The notes under the pieces: model-generated
What the model saw: the letters and a program-made list of their open reading frames with translations, nothing else
Database searches by the model: none
Told to the model about the DNA's origin: nothing
In this document: positions 54,101-64,000 of the stretch, piece after piece
Layout: every line of letters begins with the position of its first letter
How positions within the stretch are numbered: position 1 is the stretch's first letter
From: Paragonimus westermani
Lineage: Eukaryota > Platyhelminthes > Trematoda > Plagiorchiida > Troglotrematidae
Assembly: GCA_008508345.1 (NCBI GenBank)
Contig: QNGE01000109.1
Coordinates: 1 to 64,000, forward strand
DNA: 64,000 nucleotides
Direction: 5' to 3'
Position numbers and translations under genes: made by a program

Positions 54101-55873
54101 AACAACCCAGTATAGAAATACTTGGCAATTTCAGACATTATAATCGCATTTCTTTGAACGCAAAAGTGGACACTGCGGGACTCACGGTAACAAACTCGCC
54201 TGTGAAACCTTGAATAACTATATAATTTTGCCGTATGAGTAGTCGTCTGTACCTTTCATCGCATATCTGAATGCTTTATTGTATTAGATTGCAGATCCCA
54301 AAAAGAACTTTGTTAGATTAAAATGTGGCAGTAATGCTTTACTGCAAATTTACTAAACTAACCTTGATATGATATCCGCAGAACCCGTTAACAGTGTATC
54401 GGCGCGTAACCAGACAATCTTTATAAGTATCCTTTTATTCATTTTAGCATGCTCGTTGAAAAAACTCTGGTTACTAAAACGTTTGTAACAAAAGCCTACA
54501 AAAGATGTGTGGGTGCAGCTGATATGATGTTACTTTTGCGGCAAACGAGTTTCGAGGTGGTGAAACAGGCAAAAACCCAGAATGCACAACACCAGTTAAT
54601 CTTGAAGCAGTGAACGGATCAGTGCACGTTGATTTTGCACCTTCTTATTGGCATACTCAATGGCTAATCAGTATTAACACTCCTCTAGTTAAAGCCGAGA
54701 TGGTCAGGTCAGTCTCGACACAATGTAAGCTTTAAACCAATAGAAACAAGCTATCGTGGTTGGAAATTCGGTTCATATGCGATAGATACATCACGTTACA
54801 TTGTTACTTAAGCAGTGTGATTGAATTGTGCAAAACCTCTGTTTGTTACGACAGATATCTTAACCAATATTTAGACAGATATGACTGAGTAAGGGTGCCA
54901 AGTCACCAAGCCATGACAAAATTTTAGAATGCCTACAAATACTTACAGTTCAAAGTCGATAACATTTAAGGTTGAAACACAAGGTATCTGGTATCGTGGT
55001 TAAATCTAACATGCAATGTGCCCGAATGCACTCAAGACTGCGGTAACCCCCAGTCGATGAAGAATTACGATTGGGCTTCACAACACTTTTACCATCAACT
55101 TTTTTACAACTAAGCACAGAGGTCTATTGATTGATTTGAAAGAGGGTTTAAGACTCGCATGAATAGGCATTTCTCAGAATGTGTTCCTGGTGTAGCAGCG
55201 TGAGTTGATTTATCTTCGTCAGGTAACCGCACCAGTTTTCACCTTCCGAATTCGTCAGACTTCATTGGACAAACGGATTAACTGTGCCCGATTAATTTAT
55301 GTTTTTCCTGTTTCGTTGTCAGTTTTCCTTATCTAGTACGGTGTATTCGCAAAAAAATCGTATGTACTCATGAGATCTCAGTAGATTTGCGAGCAAAATG
55401 CTCACTCCCCTGTTGCCTAAAACGTTTATAAGTCGACTCGACTCAATTAATGAACACATACATTTGGCCATTTTTCCCACAGTTCAACACCGGAACGTCT
55501 TAGCCGAGTTGGGGTACATGGACTTTTACGCGAGAGAAAAGGATACTTGCCTGTGCATTCTTGTCCCTATGTTCACCGGTGGAGAATTGTATTGAACGGT
55601 TTATAGTTTAAAATAAAAGCAAATAGGAACGGACACAATAAAACCTGTCAACCTTCAATCATGTCAGCACCAAACTTGGAAGCACACTTACAGGACGATC
55701 CACCTGATGTGCGTACTTAGCGACTCACAAAACTGGATTCAAATGGCGGCTGGGAAACTTGTACGACAGACTGTTTCCCACGTGAATGCCGATCGAGTAA
55801 AAAATTTGTACTGATGAGTAGTAAAATGACCATCAACTGTAGGTGATGGTACCTCTCGTATTCTCAGAATTTG
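42181..55873. other. Upstream intron or intergenic DNA, nothing firmly recognised
   Basis: Only short open frames (at most about 125 codons), most of which start with non-ATG codons or show no domain. A patch of more balanced composition lies at 50220-50480. No RNA gene was recognised. Confidence 0.4.
47614..47645. repeat. Imperfect GTTT/GCTT tetranucleotide repeat
   Basis: A run of about eight four-base units of GTTT and GCTT type on the plus strand. On the minus strand it creates a low-complexity stretch in a chance open frame. Ordinary microsatellite. Confidence 0.7.
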
Positions 55874-56060
55874 GAGCCGACCCATTTCAAAAAGAAGCAC
55901 TAGACTCGAGGTTCGCTCTGGTTACAGCCCTTCTGTAGTGCGTATCGTTGCGACGGCCAGCATTTGAACTCCGGCCACACTTTCACGAGACAACCGTGTT
56001 CAACAGGGCCCCACTGATCTTACATTAAACTTAGCTGAATCATCATATGTGAACGCTTGA
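55874..56060 (+). repeat. Dispersed repeat, copy B
   Basis: Begins GCCGACCCATTTCAAAAAGA, contains GGCCACACTTTCAC at 55973-55986 exactly as copy A does, and ends with a block resembling AGCTGAATCATCATATGTG. Similarity to copies A and C runs collinearly over about 180 bp. A further segment downstream (CCTGTTAACTCCA near 56122) resembles CCTGTTAACTTCA near 63744, so the family may extend further than the three-way match. Confidence 0.55.
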
Positions 56061-59000
56061 ACACAATATCTTTTGAGCAGTGCGGAGATTACCCGTTCGC
56101 CTCGAGAAGAGAGTGGCTATCCTGTTAACTCCAATCACTGACCCCGAATACTACTCCTCAAGCTGGAATCGTAGAAACCACTCACTTGTTGTTGACGGCA
56201 TGCATTACTGATGAGCTCTAACAAGAACAAAACCCGATTGCAGCGTTCTTATTTAAAGGGGCCTACTGGAAGTTCTACGGAAATGCAACAGCTGCGATCA
56301 GCCGTGGATGAAGTTCAATTTAAATGAAACAGATATAATGGTTATTTCTAATCCACATTCTAAAATACACAATGGATCATAGGGTACCACTAAGTGCTTC
56401 ATTTTTCTATGTCTACCATTAAAATACGACAAATTTTTGTGGACGATCTCCGCTTATTTTTACGATATCCATCGGTAAGTCTTGTATAAGTGGTGACCTT
56501 AAGAAATATTTTGCTTGCCTTGTGAATCTCACAGATACAAACTGGTTAAGCAGAGTTGTCTGTTTGTCTTTGACAGCTAACGGCAACGGCCCTGTTGAAC
56601 GATTTTTACTTTCATACTTAGAGTAACAACGTAATTAATCAATCACAACCCATAAGAAATTCGGCTGATCTGCACCTCTCTTCAAGCGAAAAAAGCCAAT
56701 TCATTCGGGTAATCCACAAAGTAACATGTGAAACATTTTTCTGTTCTGTTGTGGTTTGTTGGTTATTACATCAACTAGTAATTTTCAACCTGAAAAGAAT
56801 AACAGAATATACGGCTTACATTGCTTAACACCGTTAGCTCACCTACGTGGTTACCAGTTCATACAATATTCACGCGAATGACTCTGGTTGCTATATTTTA
56901 ATTGAATGTTATTTGGGCGTTTTTCTCATGTGTGTATATAGCAGGTTTACCTATACCAGCAGTAGGTATCGAACCCTTTCTGTAAGGTGAGCTCTAAAGT
57001 AGTGTTCCAAAGTTTGTGGACACTCGGAGCAGTTCACGTCGGTCATTGTAAATGGTGTGATAATTTTAGTCATCCTATTAACGCATAACAACATTCTACA
57101 AGCTAATCATCTGCCACTTCATACCCCATAAGAATCAGCGCTTCTATTCGTTATGTCAATTTACCAAGCTCTGTAGTAAATCTACAAACAAATTTATAAG
57201 TAGCATTTCCTAGCACATCCATTTAAAACCAAACAGTTGTACTTTGAATTCTTCTAACAGATTTTCACTTTATCGGCCTATGTGCAACCACTTGCATTTT
57301 TTTCAGTATGATGCTCGATTTTTAGGCGAATACATGAGTTCGCCGGCCGAAATGACCTCTCGCATTAGTAAGTGATATTTTGTCTCTATGTTGTTGAGAT
57401 TGAAACGTCACGAACAAGCTGTTCATCAAGAGTGTTGCAAATCCGATCACAGGACCAGAGGTAGTTGGATGTCTGAGTATAACAATTTGTTCGTAACGTT
57501 CTGTATTTCCCCGTCTATTTATTACTAACATGTTAACCATGAAACCGGAAATGTTTGACTTCATTTCCGCTAAATTTAGCAAATGTATTTTACGAGCAGA
57601 AATATGTAATTTAATTTCATTTTAATGAATCCGTTAATTGGCTGAATTTGACGTTTTCTATTTTGAAAGCATAATGCGATATCCCGAATTGACTTGAAGC
57701 AGTGGCATGAGAGAAATGTGTAGGTCAAATTAATTCACCAGAACTAAACCCGTTCTGCAGCCAAATTTCGTTGCCATCCCTGAGATGTTTCAAACAAAAC
57801 TTGCTATTGTCTTGAGAGTAAACCGCCAACGTTATGCATTAAAATAAGTTGATTGTTAAGTCTTTAAAAAAAAGATGTATCCTTGAAATTAGTTATAAAT
57901 GTGAATGGCGTTCGTTTATTGTGGGCTGTCTATTCATAAAGATTTTATCTAGTCTATTCAGCCAAAACTTTTGCCTCATTTAAAGCCATATGTTTTAACG
58001 TTGAAACATCTTGTTTGGGGTGGCTGACAAACAAGGAATAGAGCTCAAACAAGGAAGTAGTGAAGTGACACAGAATAAAGAGTGTAGGTGAATTTCATCT
58101 AGTTCAAAAGTTACTGTTAAGGTTAATCTAATCAGGAACAATGGTTTATTGAGAAAACCAAGTTGCTCACTCACAGAAGCGTCACTTAAACTAGCTGGTG
58201 CTCTAAGCCATAGTTAGTACGCGTTTGAAAGCTGGTGTGAATACGGAAGTACACTGTGTGTGCATTTGGGTGAGAAGTTCAACCTCAGTAATTGTACCAT
58301 TTTGAGGCACGTCAAATGAAAGCATAGACAAACACAAAATAATGTCAAAGTTAACTTAAATAAAAATTAAACTGGTTACTTAGCTAACAAATTCTGAAAA
58401 GCTATCTTCCGTATGCGGCCGAAAAATATCGTGTGGAATTTTGCATATTTATACGTTGCAATGAGTCATTTGGGATAGTAAAAAAGGAAAACTGCGTATC
58501 ACAATAAAACAAAACCTACACTTTCTGTTTTTTGAGCTCTTCGAACAGTCAACTGTCGTCTAAAGCAGTCCTCTTGTTCAATATTCGATTAGTATTAATT
58601 CAATTATTCAGACGTAGTATAATTGATTGTTCACAACGAAACTAGAATTTCTGCACGCAGTTTATTGCAATCAAAGACTAGGGCTTAACGAACGTTTCCT
58701 TTCCAGTAGGCTGAAACGCCGAAAACTGCATTAGAGTCTACAACTTTTGTCATAACAAATTATACATTTATCGTTTGTAGACTTCAAATGAATTCCTAAC
58801 GTGGTCGTTAATTTGGCATATAACCTATAAAATTTAATTTACATTCACCAACCAACTAACTGAAAAAACCTACCAAATGGCAATAGTTGGAGGTGATAGC
58901 ATTAGGCAAGGATTCAACCCAAGTTCTGAAAAGAATAACCCAATATCAACGCAGAACAGACGTCCAATACAGTTCGGTCTCAAAAAGAGTGATCATCTTC

Positions 59001-59899
59001 TGAAAAATGATGGCTTCGTGTGTTCAACTCACTGCCGTATCGGGGTAAAATGCATACTGACTGCAGCAATTAAATAAAGTCCAAAATCACTAAAGGGAAT
59101 ATGTCGAGGTGGTAATTTTTTCCGGTTCACACTTTGAATGAGGAATCATAATTTACTAATGATTGTTAAATTCTGCCTAAATAAGGGCGCGTTTTACAAT
59201 TTTTTGTCAATAACCTGGTCACAGCGCACAAGACTATTTATCACGTCTCAAAATTGAGTGGATTTCAGGAAGCCCGTTTGTTTTGTCCAAGGTTCGGAAT
59301 GCTGTGTGGCAAATGTGATTTCAAACTGAAGCGACTGTACCAGAATGAGACGAACGTTTAGATTTGTCTGTAACCAGAAACACCAGTAAGGCTCTTTGTC
59401 ATACTTGTTATGAATTCGTCGAACACTCATCAGTAAAGAGGCGAGATAGGCAAACAACTGTTAATGCATCACACTGAAGTGCTCCAGTGAACAGAGGAAT
59501 CATCAGCTCGTTGCGATGGTGGTTACGCTGTTGGCGGCGAACTTACAGTTTTGAATGAGGGTTAAATTCAATAAACAGGCTCTCCACATAATGTGGAATG
59601 GGTCGTTCAAACAAAATACGTCCCACTATGCCGTAAATTAGAACAAACATGCACAGACTGCAATATCATTAGAGAACGAACAAGTAGGTATGAATGATGT
59701 GTGAAACACAAATTTGAGGCAGTTCGTTCTCTTGATGAAATTGAATAGGACGGTGGGGAGCCGCAAATCAAGCTATGTTCTCCGGAGTAACATTTCGTGG
59801 ATTCTGATCACTCGTGGACAGGTAGCTAATTTCAGTCGAGCCAAAATTCCACAAGGCGGTGATCATGGTTCAGAGGATTAAACAGACGGACACAAAAAC
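56061..59899. other. Sequence between dispersed repeat B and the PLE fossil
   Basis: AT-rich with no gene recognised. Contains an 11-bp perfect inverted repeat (59671-59681 and 59722-59732) close to the 3' side of the PLE fossil. Confidence 0.4.
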
Positions 59900-61395
59900 T
59901 GGAGATCTGAATTGTGGGAATGCCGACTGCCAGGGTAGCCACCACGTTACCACAAATTGTTTTTGATCACACAAGGGAAGACTGTTGCGTTCGGTAGCCA
60001 CAGTGTCGATAAACTGGAGCATGGGCTTTCGATTGCTCCAAAAAATCAACGAGACTGCGTCAGAAACCTTGACCCTGCCTACCGCTTTAACTATGTGCCT
60101 CGCAACTGATGATACTGGGTGCCGACTGTCAGTGTGTATACAGGCGCCTGGCGGCTCTGATTGAGTTTCCAGTCATCTTGGAACGCGCTCCTTGATACGA
60201 GCAGCCAGTTGTCGGTTTATCATCCCTGTGTCGATCATACTGTAGCTATGTGAATATTTGTCTAGACAGTGGAATGTGACAGACGTAGGGTGTTTATTCG
60301 CAGCCGGAGGGACAGGTCGAAATCTGTTTCGTTGTATTACACAGTGTTTCACAGCGTCATACGTTCTGGATACAGCGGCTTTTGCGCGATTCCTCGTCGT
60401 TGCTGAACACCTGTCTCTTAGGGATAGGAGTTCCAAATACACCGTTCTTTCGGATGCCGTCGTTGTTTCTGCTTTTGGCTAATGGCTGTCTCAACAATAA
60501 TACCAAATTGCTTGAGGCACCCACTCACCTGCAATGTGTTCGTCACTGGCTATATCCATGGCTGTAGGTTGGCTTCTGTGCAAATCCTTCCTGCTCTGTG
60601 GGATAGCGTCCTGACTAGGCCATTCTTATTCTGCACTGGACAGAAGCTTTCGCAATTCGTATAGTATTGTGTTCAAGTAGCCTTCTTGTAGAAGGATCAC
60701 TCTACTATGCCAACTGGTATTCGGGTGACTAGTGTGTCCAGGTACGAAGACAGTCACTCACGTCGTGCCCTCCCGTCAACCTTAGGCTTGGATTGGATTC
60801 GTTCAACTTAATGATTAACATATCTGAGTCAACTGAACACTCAAAAATGACCAGATTATCATCTGCGTAGCGTGTGTAGAACACCGGTTCTGACGGATTT
60901 TCGCATAATGTGGATTATAATCTGGTCATGAAGAAATCCGCTAGAAGTGGACCCGAGCAACTGCTCATCCCAACGGCGTCTACTTGTCGAAACCAAATGT
61001 CTGGAAATTGAAACTTATTTTATGTGTGCAAGGGTAATAGTGATTTCCACTTGGTCACAGAAATGGAAAACGTTTATCGTTGCTCACAAAATATTTGCAA
61101 ATGTTAACTGTTTAATGAAGCGGAACTCCAGAAAATATGGATGGCACATAAAACAAATACGTCAGTTTATCTTGGGGAGTTAAATCGTCTATACAAGCAA
61201 CAGTTTCAAGACTATCAGGCTGTAATCCCTAAACTGTTTTCCTCTTGGTTTATGCAGACCTGTTAGCCCACGTGCCAGTTTACTCTGAGGTACATTACAC
61301 ACGGACATAACGGACCGAAGCGGGACATTGGATTTGTGGGTTCAAGACAATCCGTACATATGCAACCTGCGTGTGCCCGTTAGCTTCATCAGCTT
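59900..61395 (-). pseudogene. Penelope-like retroelement fossil with RT and GIY-YIG domains
   Basis: Read 5' to 3' on the minus strand across frameshifts and stops, the PLE domain order is intact. RT begins with KLMKLTGTRRLHMYGLS and then VPLRSVMSVCN...LARGL (about 61395-61260). VDAVGMSSCSGPLLADFF follows near 60980-60930, then FYTRYADDNLVIFE with the YADD catalytic box at 60869-60858. The LDTLVTRIPVG segment and then KNGLVRTLSHRAGRIC correspond to the PLE thumb. The GIY-YIG domain follows as SMIDTGMINRQLAARIKERV (about 60240-60180), SVARHIV, and LPLCDQKQFVVTWWLPW (about 59980-59928). Spacing is close to that of a full PLE C-terminal two-thirds; the 5' end is missing or unrecognisable. Multiple stops make it non-functional. 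It is the best-preserved element architecture in the window. Confidence 0.85.
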
Positions 61396-63589
61396 GCACT
61401 GACCGACAGAGGTTGCGCCTTGAAAGTGTACCGGTGTTGGAATTTGTGACGCTTTTGCATATAATTATGATGTTGATTATATCCATTGCTCTGAGTGAAT
61501 CCTTTTTTTGCACATCAGAATGCCTAATTCTGGGTGGGGCTTATTGGCATAATTATCTCACTTAAGTTTCTTCTACAGTACCTCAAGTAGCGCAATTGGT
61601 TGCTGCAAATTTGCTTATATTGACTGAAAGTTAAAGCCCGATATTCTGCAAAATGCACTGATATTTTCCAACTAAACCGGCTAGATATTAGCTACCTCGT
61701 CATCATCTGTCTAAAAGGACTGTGTACAGGTTAACTGCATTCATGCATACATGCAATCATCCAGAAATTCCATTCCATCCATGGATATCATAACAAATAT
61801 TATCAACCACACGACATGGTGGTTCTTCTTCCGGTGAATATTTCGATAACCACAGACCCTTCTATTATACTGCTGCTATATATCTGAAGGGTAAGCAAGT
61901 GGTTGTTTAATTTCTTGTTTGTATCCTCTTTTCCTTCCTACCTCAAGATGTTTTAATGTTACTTGAACAGCTACCGCTAATGAGTGATGTATTATGTGTT
62001 GCACTTTGGTGAACTTTTTCTTTTCTCAATCTGAAACTAAGATATTTTATCATCAGCCACCGACTAGCAAAGATTGTATGGTTTATTGGATGGAAGGCCT
62101 CAGGATGAGCTTTCGGGCAGCAGGCTACTAGTTTTTGCAAGGTGTGGTATGCCACAATAAACTAAAAAAGAAAAAACATAACCTTGGACTTACGTAGTTA
62201 ATAACTAACAGATTGACGTACATCTGATTAAAAGCGCGCCAAATGAAGATTACTACGATTATTTTTAGTTGGTTTGTTTCTTTATTCCTCGGTTAATTTT
62301 GTTTTGTAACTTTAATGCACTGCAAAAAATTAACTACAACACAGCTGTCTTAGTTTACTTTTGAACAATTTATCAGTCTTCTGTTGATATCAGCCAACTA
62401 GTTGCAACATCTTGCGCATAAAGGTCAATCCGAAATTTAAGCTGAAAGCAAAAGCTGATAATTACACGACGTTTATATTTTTCTGTTTTTACAGAACATT
62501 CCTCGTCTTTCATACACGCTAACAAGTGAAGATCATCCAAATCTAAATCGCATGCAATGTATATGTCAAAATACGAGGCGGATGTGTGCAGATAAAGTGA
62601 TTTTCAACTAGTCGTTTCATTGATTAAGATCATAGGCCAAACCGGTGACCTTTCATTCATGAAGCTATTGAAGGTCGCCGCTCTAACTTTCCTTCACTAC
62701 CAGTTGTTAACGAATACGTGTGTTCCAACTACTCAAGTTTCTTTTCCTTCGATCTTACGTAAACGCTACTTTAAACATCTGGTTTACACACACTACAGCA
62801 ACACAGTATGACATTGGAAAGACCCAGAAACCAAGATTAATTCGTCATGTTGGTCATATGTTGTCAACACCTCGAAGCCTGCTTCGTACACCGAAACCAA
62901 TAATTAAAAGAATTATAGCAAAAATAAGGGTTAATTAAAAATTTCCAGAATAATTAGACGTCATATATCATTCTGTCCTCCAGCGATTAATCGGTGGCGC
63001 TGCTAAACAGCCACATTTAGTCCAATTTCAATATCTACGGTACATTGCAGCTCTGTTTCAGCAAACCCAGTTTTTGGCACATGACATTGCTTTTTACGCT
63101 CATATGCAAAACATCGGAATGATGTGTAAAAAGTGGAAAACTTTGTCAACACCCGACTGATGGAGCAGACTAAAACGACAGGAATGGAAGTCTGCTTTCC
63201 TGCAGTAACGTCGTATTTCTGTGAAAAAAATATTACACATCTTGAGACCTCTCCGATTCTGTTTGTTCCATTTCACACATTGGGTATCCAACTTTCAAAA
63301 TCTTTAAAAACAGATCAACAACAATACATGTTTCTATCTTCACTCATTCGATTGTCTTCTGGACCGTAAATATTTGTTGAATGATATAAATTACAAGATG
63401 AGGTCAAATACAGGAGTGGTTCTTATAGGTGAATAATGAGTATGCATTCACAACAGATGATTTTGACACTTTTCTGGAAAATTGCAGACATTTCGTAACA
63501 TCTGGGTGGGCCTTCTTCTCATCGTATTCGAATAAAGGCATGAGGCTCAGATCTTGCAGCTGCTAGTGCCCAACACTAGTGTTTTTCGT
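61396..63589. other. Right-end sequence, nothing recognised
   Basis: AT-rich. The first few hundred bases could hold the eroded 5' part of the PLE fossil, but no motif could be followed past about 61395. Confidence 0.4.
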
Positions 63590-63790
63590 CACAATGAAGG
63601 TTCGCACCTTTGACACGTTTACATTAGACAACCTTGTTGACCACAATACTGTATGATGTGTAAACGTTTAACCACATACGCTTGTGAGCACTATTTTTTG
63701 GTTAGGTCATGTGCTTTTCTTAATAAAGGATGTAGAATTATTCCTGTTAACTTCACTCCATCACCTCTTAGCCAAGATTATGAGATGCTC
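63590..63790 (+). repeat. Possible fourth, more diverged member of the dispersed repeat
   Basis: Contains AGACAACCTTGTTGACC (compare AGACAACCGTGTTCAAC in copy B) and, about 115 bp later, ATTCCTGTTAACTTCACTCC (compare CTATCCTGTTAACTCCAATC downstream of copy B). The order is the same as in copy B but the stretch between is poorly conserved. Could be chance in part. Confidence 0.3.
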
Positions 63791-64000
63791 AAAGTGGCGT
63801 GTTCGTAACGCTTCTTGATGCTCACCCTCAAATAAACACTCCACAATCGGTTTCTGACCTGCTTGGACCCATCAGACAGAGATATTCTAAATGGGTGATC
63901 GAAACGGCTACTCTTCGCTTTACGAGACAATGCTACTTTTCACCCAGCCACTCCTTCCACCGACGTTCTTGTGATGGAAGAGTTTCAGTCAGGCTACTGT

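Noticed and set aside
1..64000. CRISPR arrays, rRNA, tRNA and bacterial-type operons
   Set aside because: No regular spacer-repeat array, no rRNA-like conserved blocks, no convincing cloverleaf and no closely packed long open frames were seen.

Overview
This window looks like a gene-poor stretch of a eukaryotic nuclear genome, most likely a flatworm and probably a digenean trematode. It is AT-rich, has spliced exons with GT/AG borders and a very long intron, and carries decayed retrotransposons of the Penelope-like (PLE), CR1-like and RTE-like types that are common in flukes. No bacterial operons, ribosome binding sites, rRNA, CRISPR arrays or plasmid/phage modules are visible. The species assignment is inference from family resemblance, not a database result.

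One protein-coding gene can be supported: an innexin (invertebrate gap-junction channel subunit) on the minus strand. A 640-bp internal exon (36548-35909) encodes the first extracellular loop, TM2, the cytoplasmic loop, TM3 and the first half of the second extracellular loop. A 412-bp terminal exon (5395-4984) encodes the rest of that loop, TM4 and the cytoplasmic tail up to a TAG stop. The two exons join in phase (AG + C = Ser) across an intron of 30,513 bp with a GTGAGT donor and a pyrimidine-rich TTTTAACAG acceptor. The first exon (start codon, N-terminal helix, TM1; roughly 40-45 residues) was not found and probably lies beyond the right edge of the window.

Layout: 1-4983 is sequence downstream of the gene. 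4984-5395 is the last exon. 5396-35908 is the giant intron, holding a PLE GIY-YIG fragment (plus strand, 7791-8171), an RTE-like 3' tail (plus, 12903-13146), a 183-bp fold-back insertion with a perfect 12-bp target-site duplication (14265-14471), a CR1-like reverse-transcriptase fossil (minus, 19490-20440) and one copy of a dispersed repeat (30045-30215). 35909-36548 is the internal innexin exon. 36549-64000 is upstream sequence (intron or intergenic) with two further copies of the dispersed repeat, a possible fourth relative, and a larger PLE fossil with both RT and GIY-YIG domains (minus, 59900-61395).

Every retroelement open frame is interrupted by stops and shifts, so these are fossils. 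The fold-back element is the exception in preservation: its arms differ at one position in 49 and its target-site duplication is exact. I see no new multi-gene system here. The best unusual signals are the giant intron that splits the second extracellular loop between its two cysteines, and the fold-back element with a hammerhead-like core.
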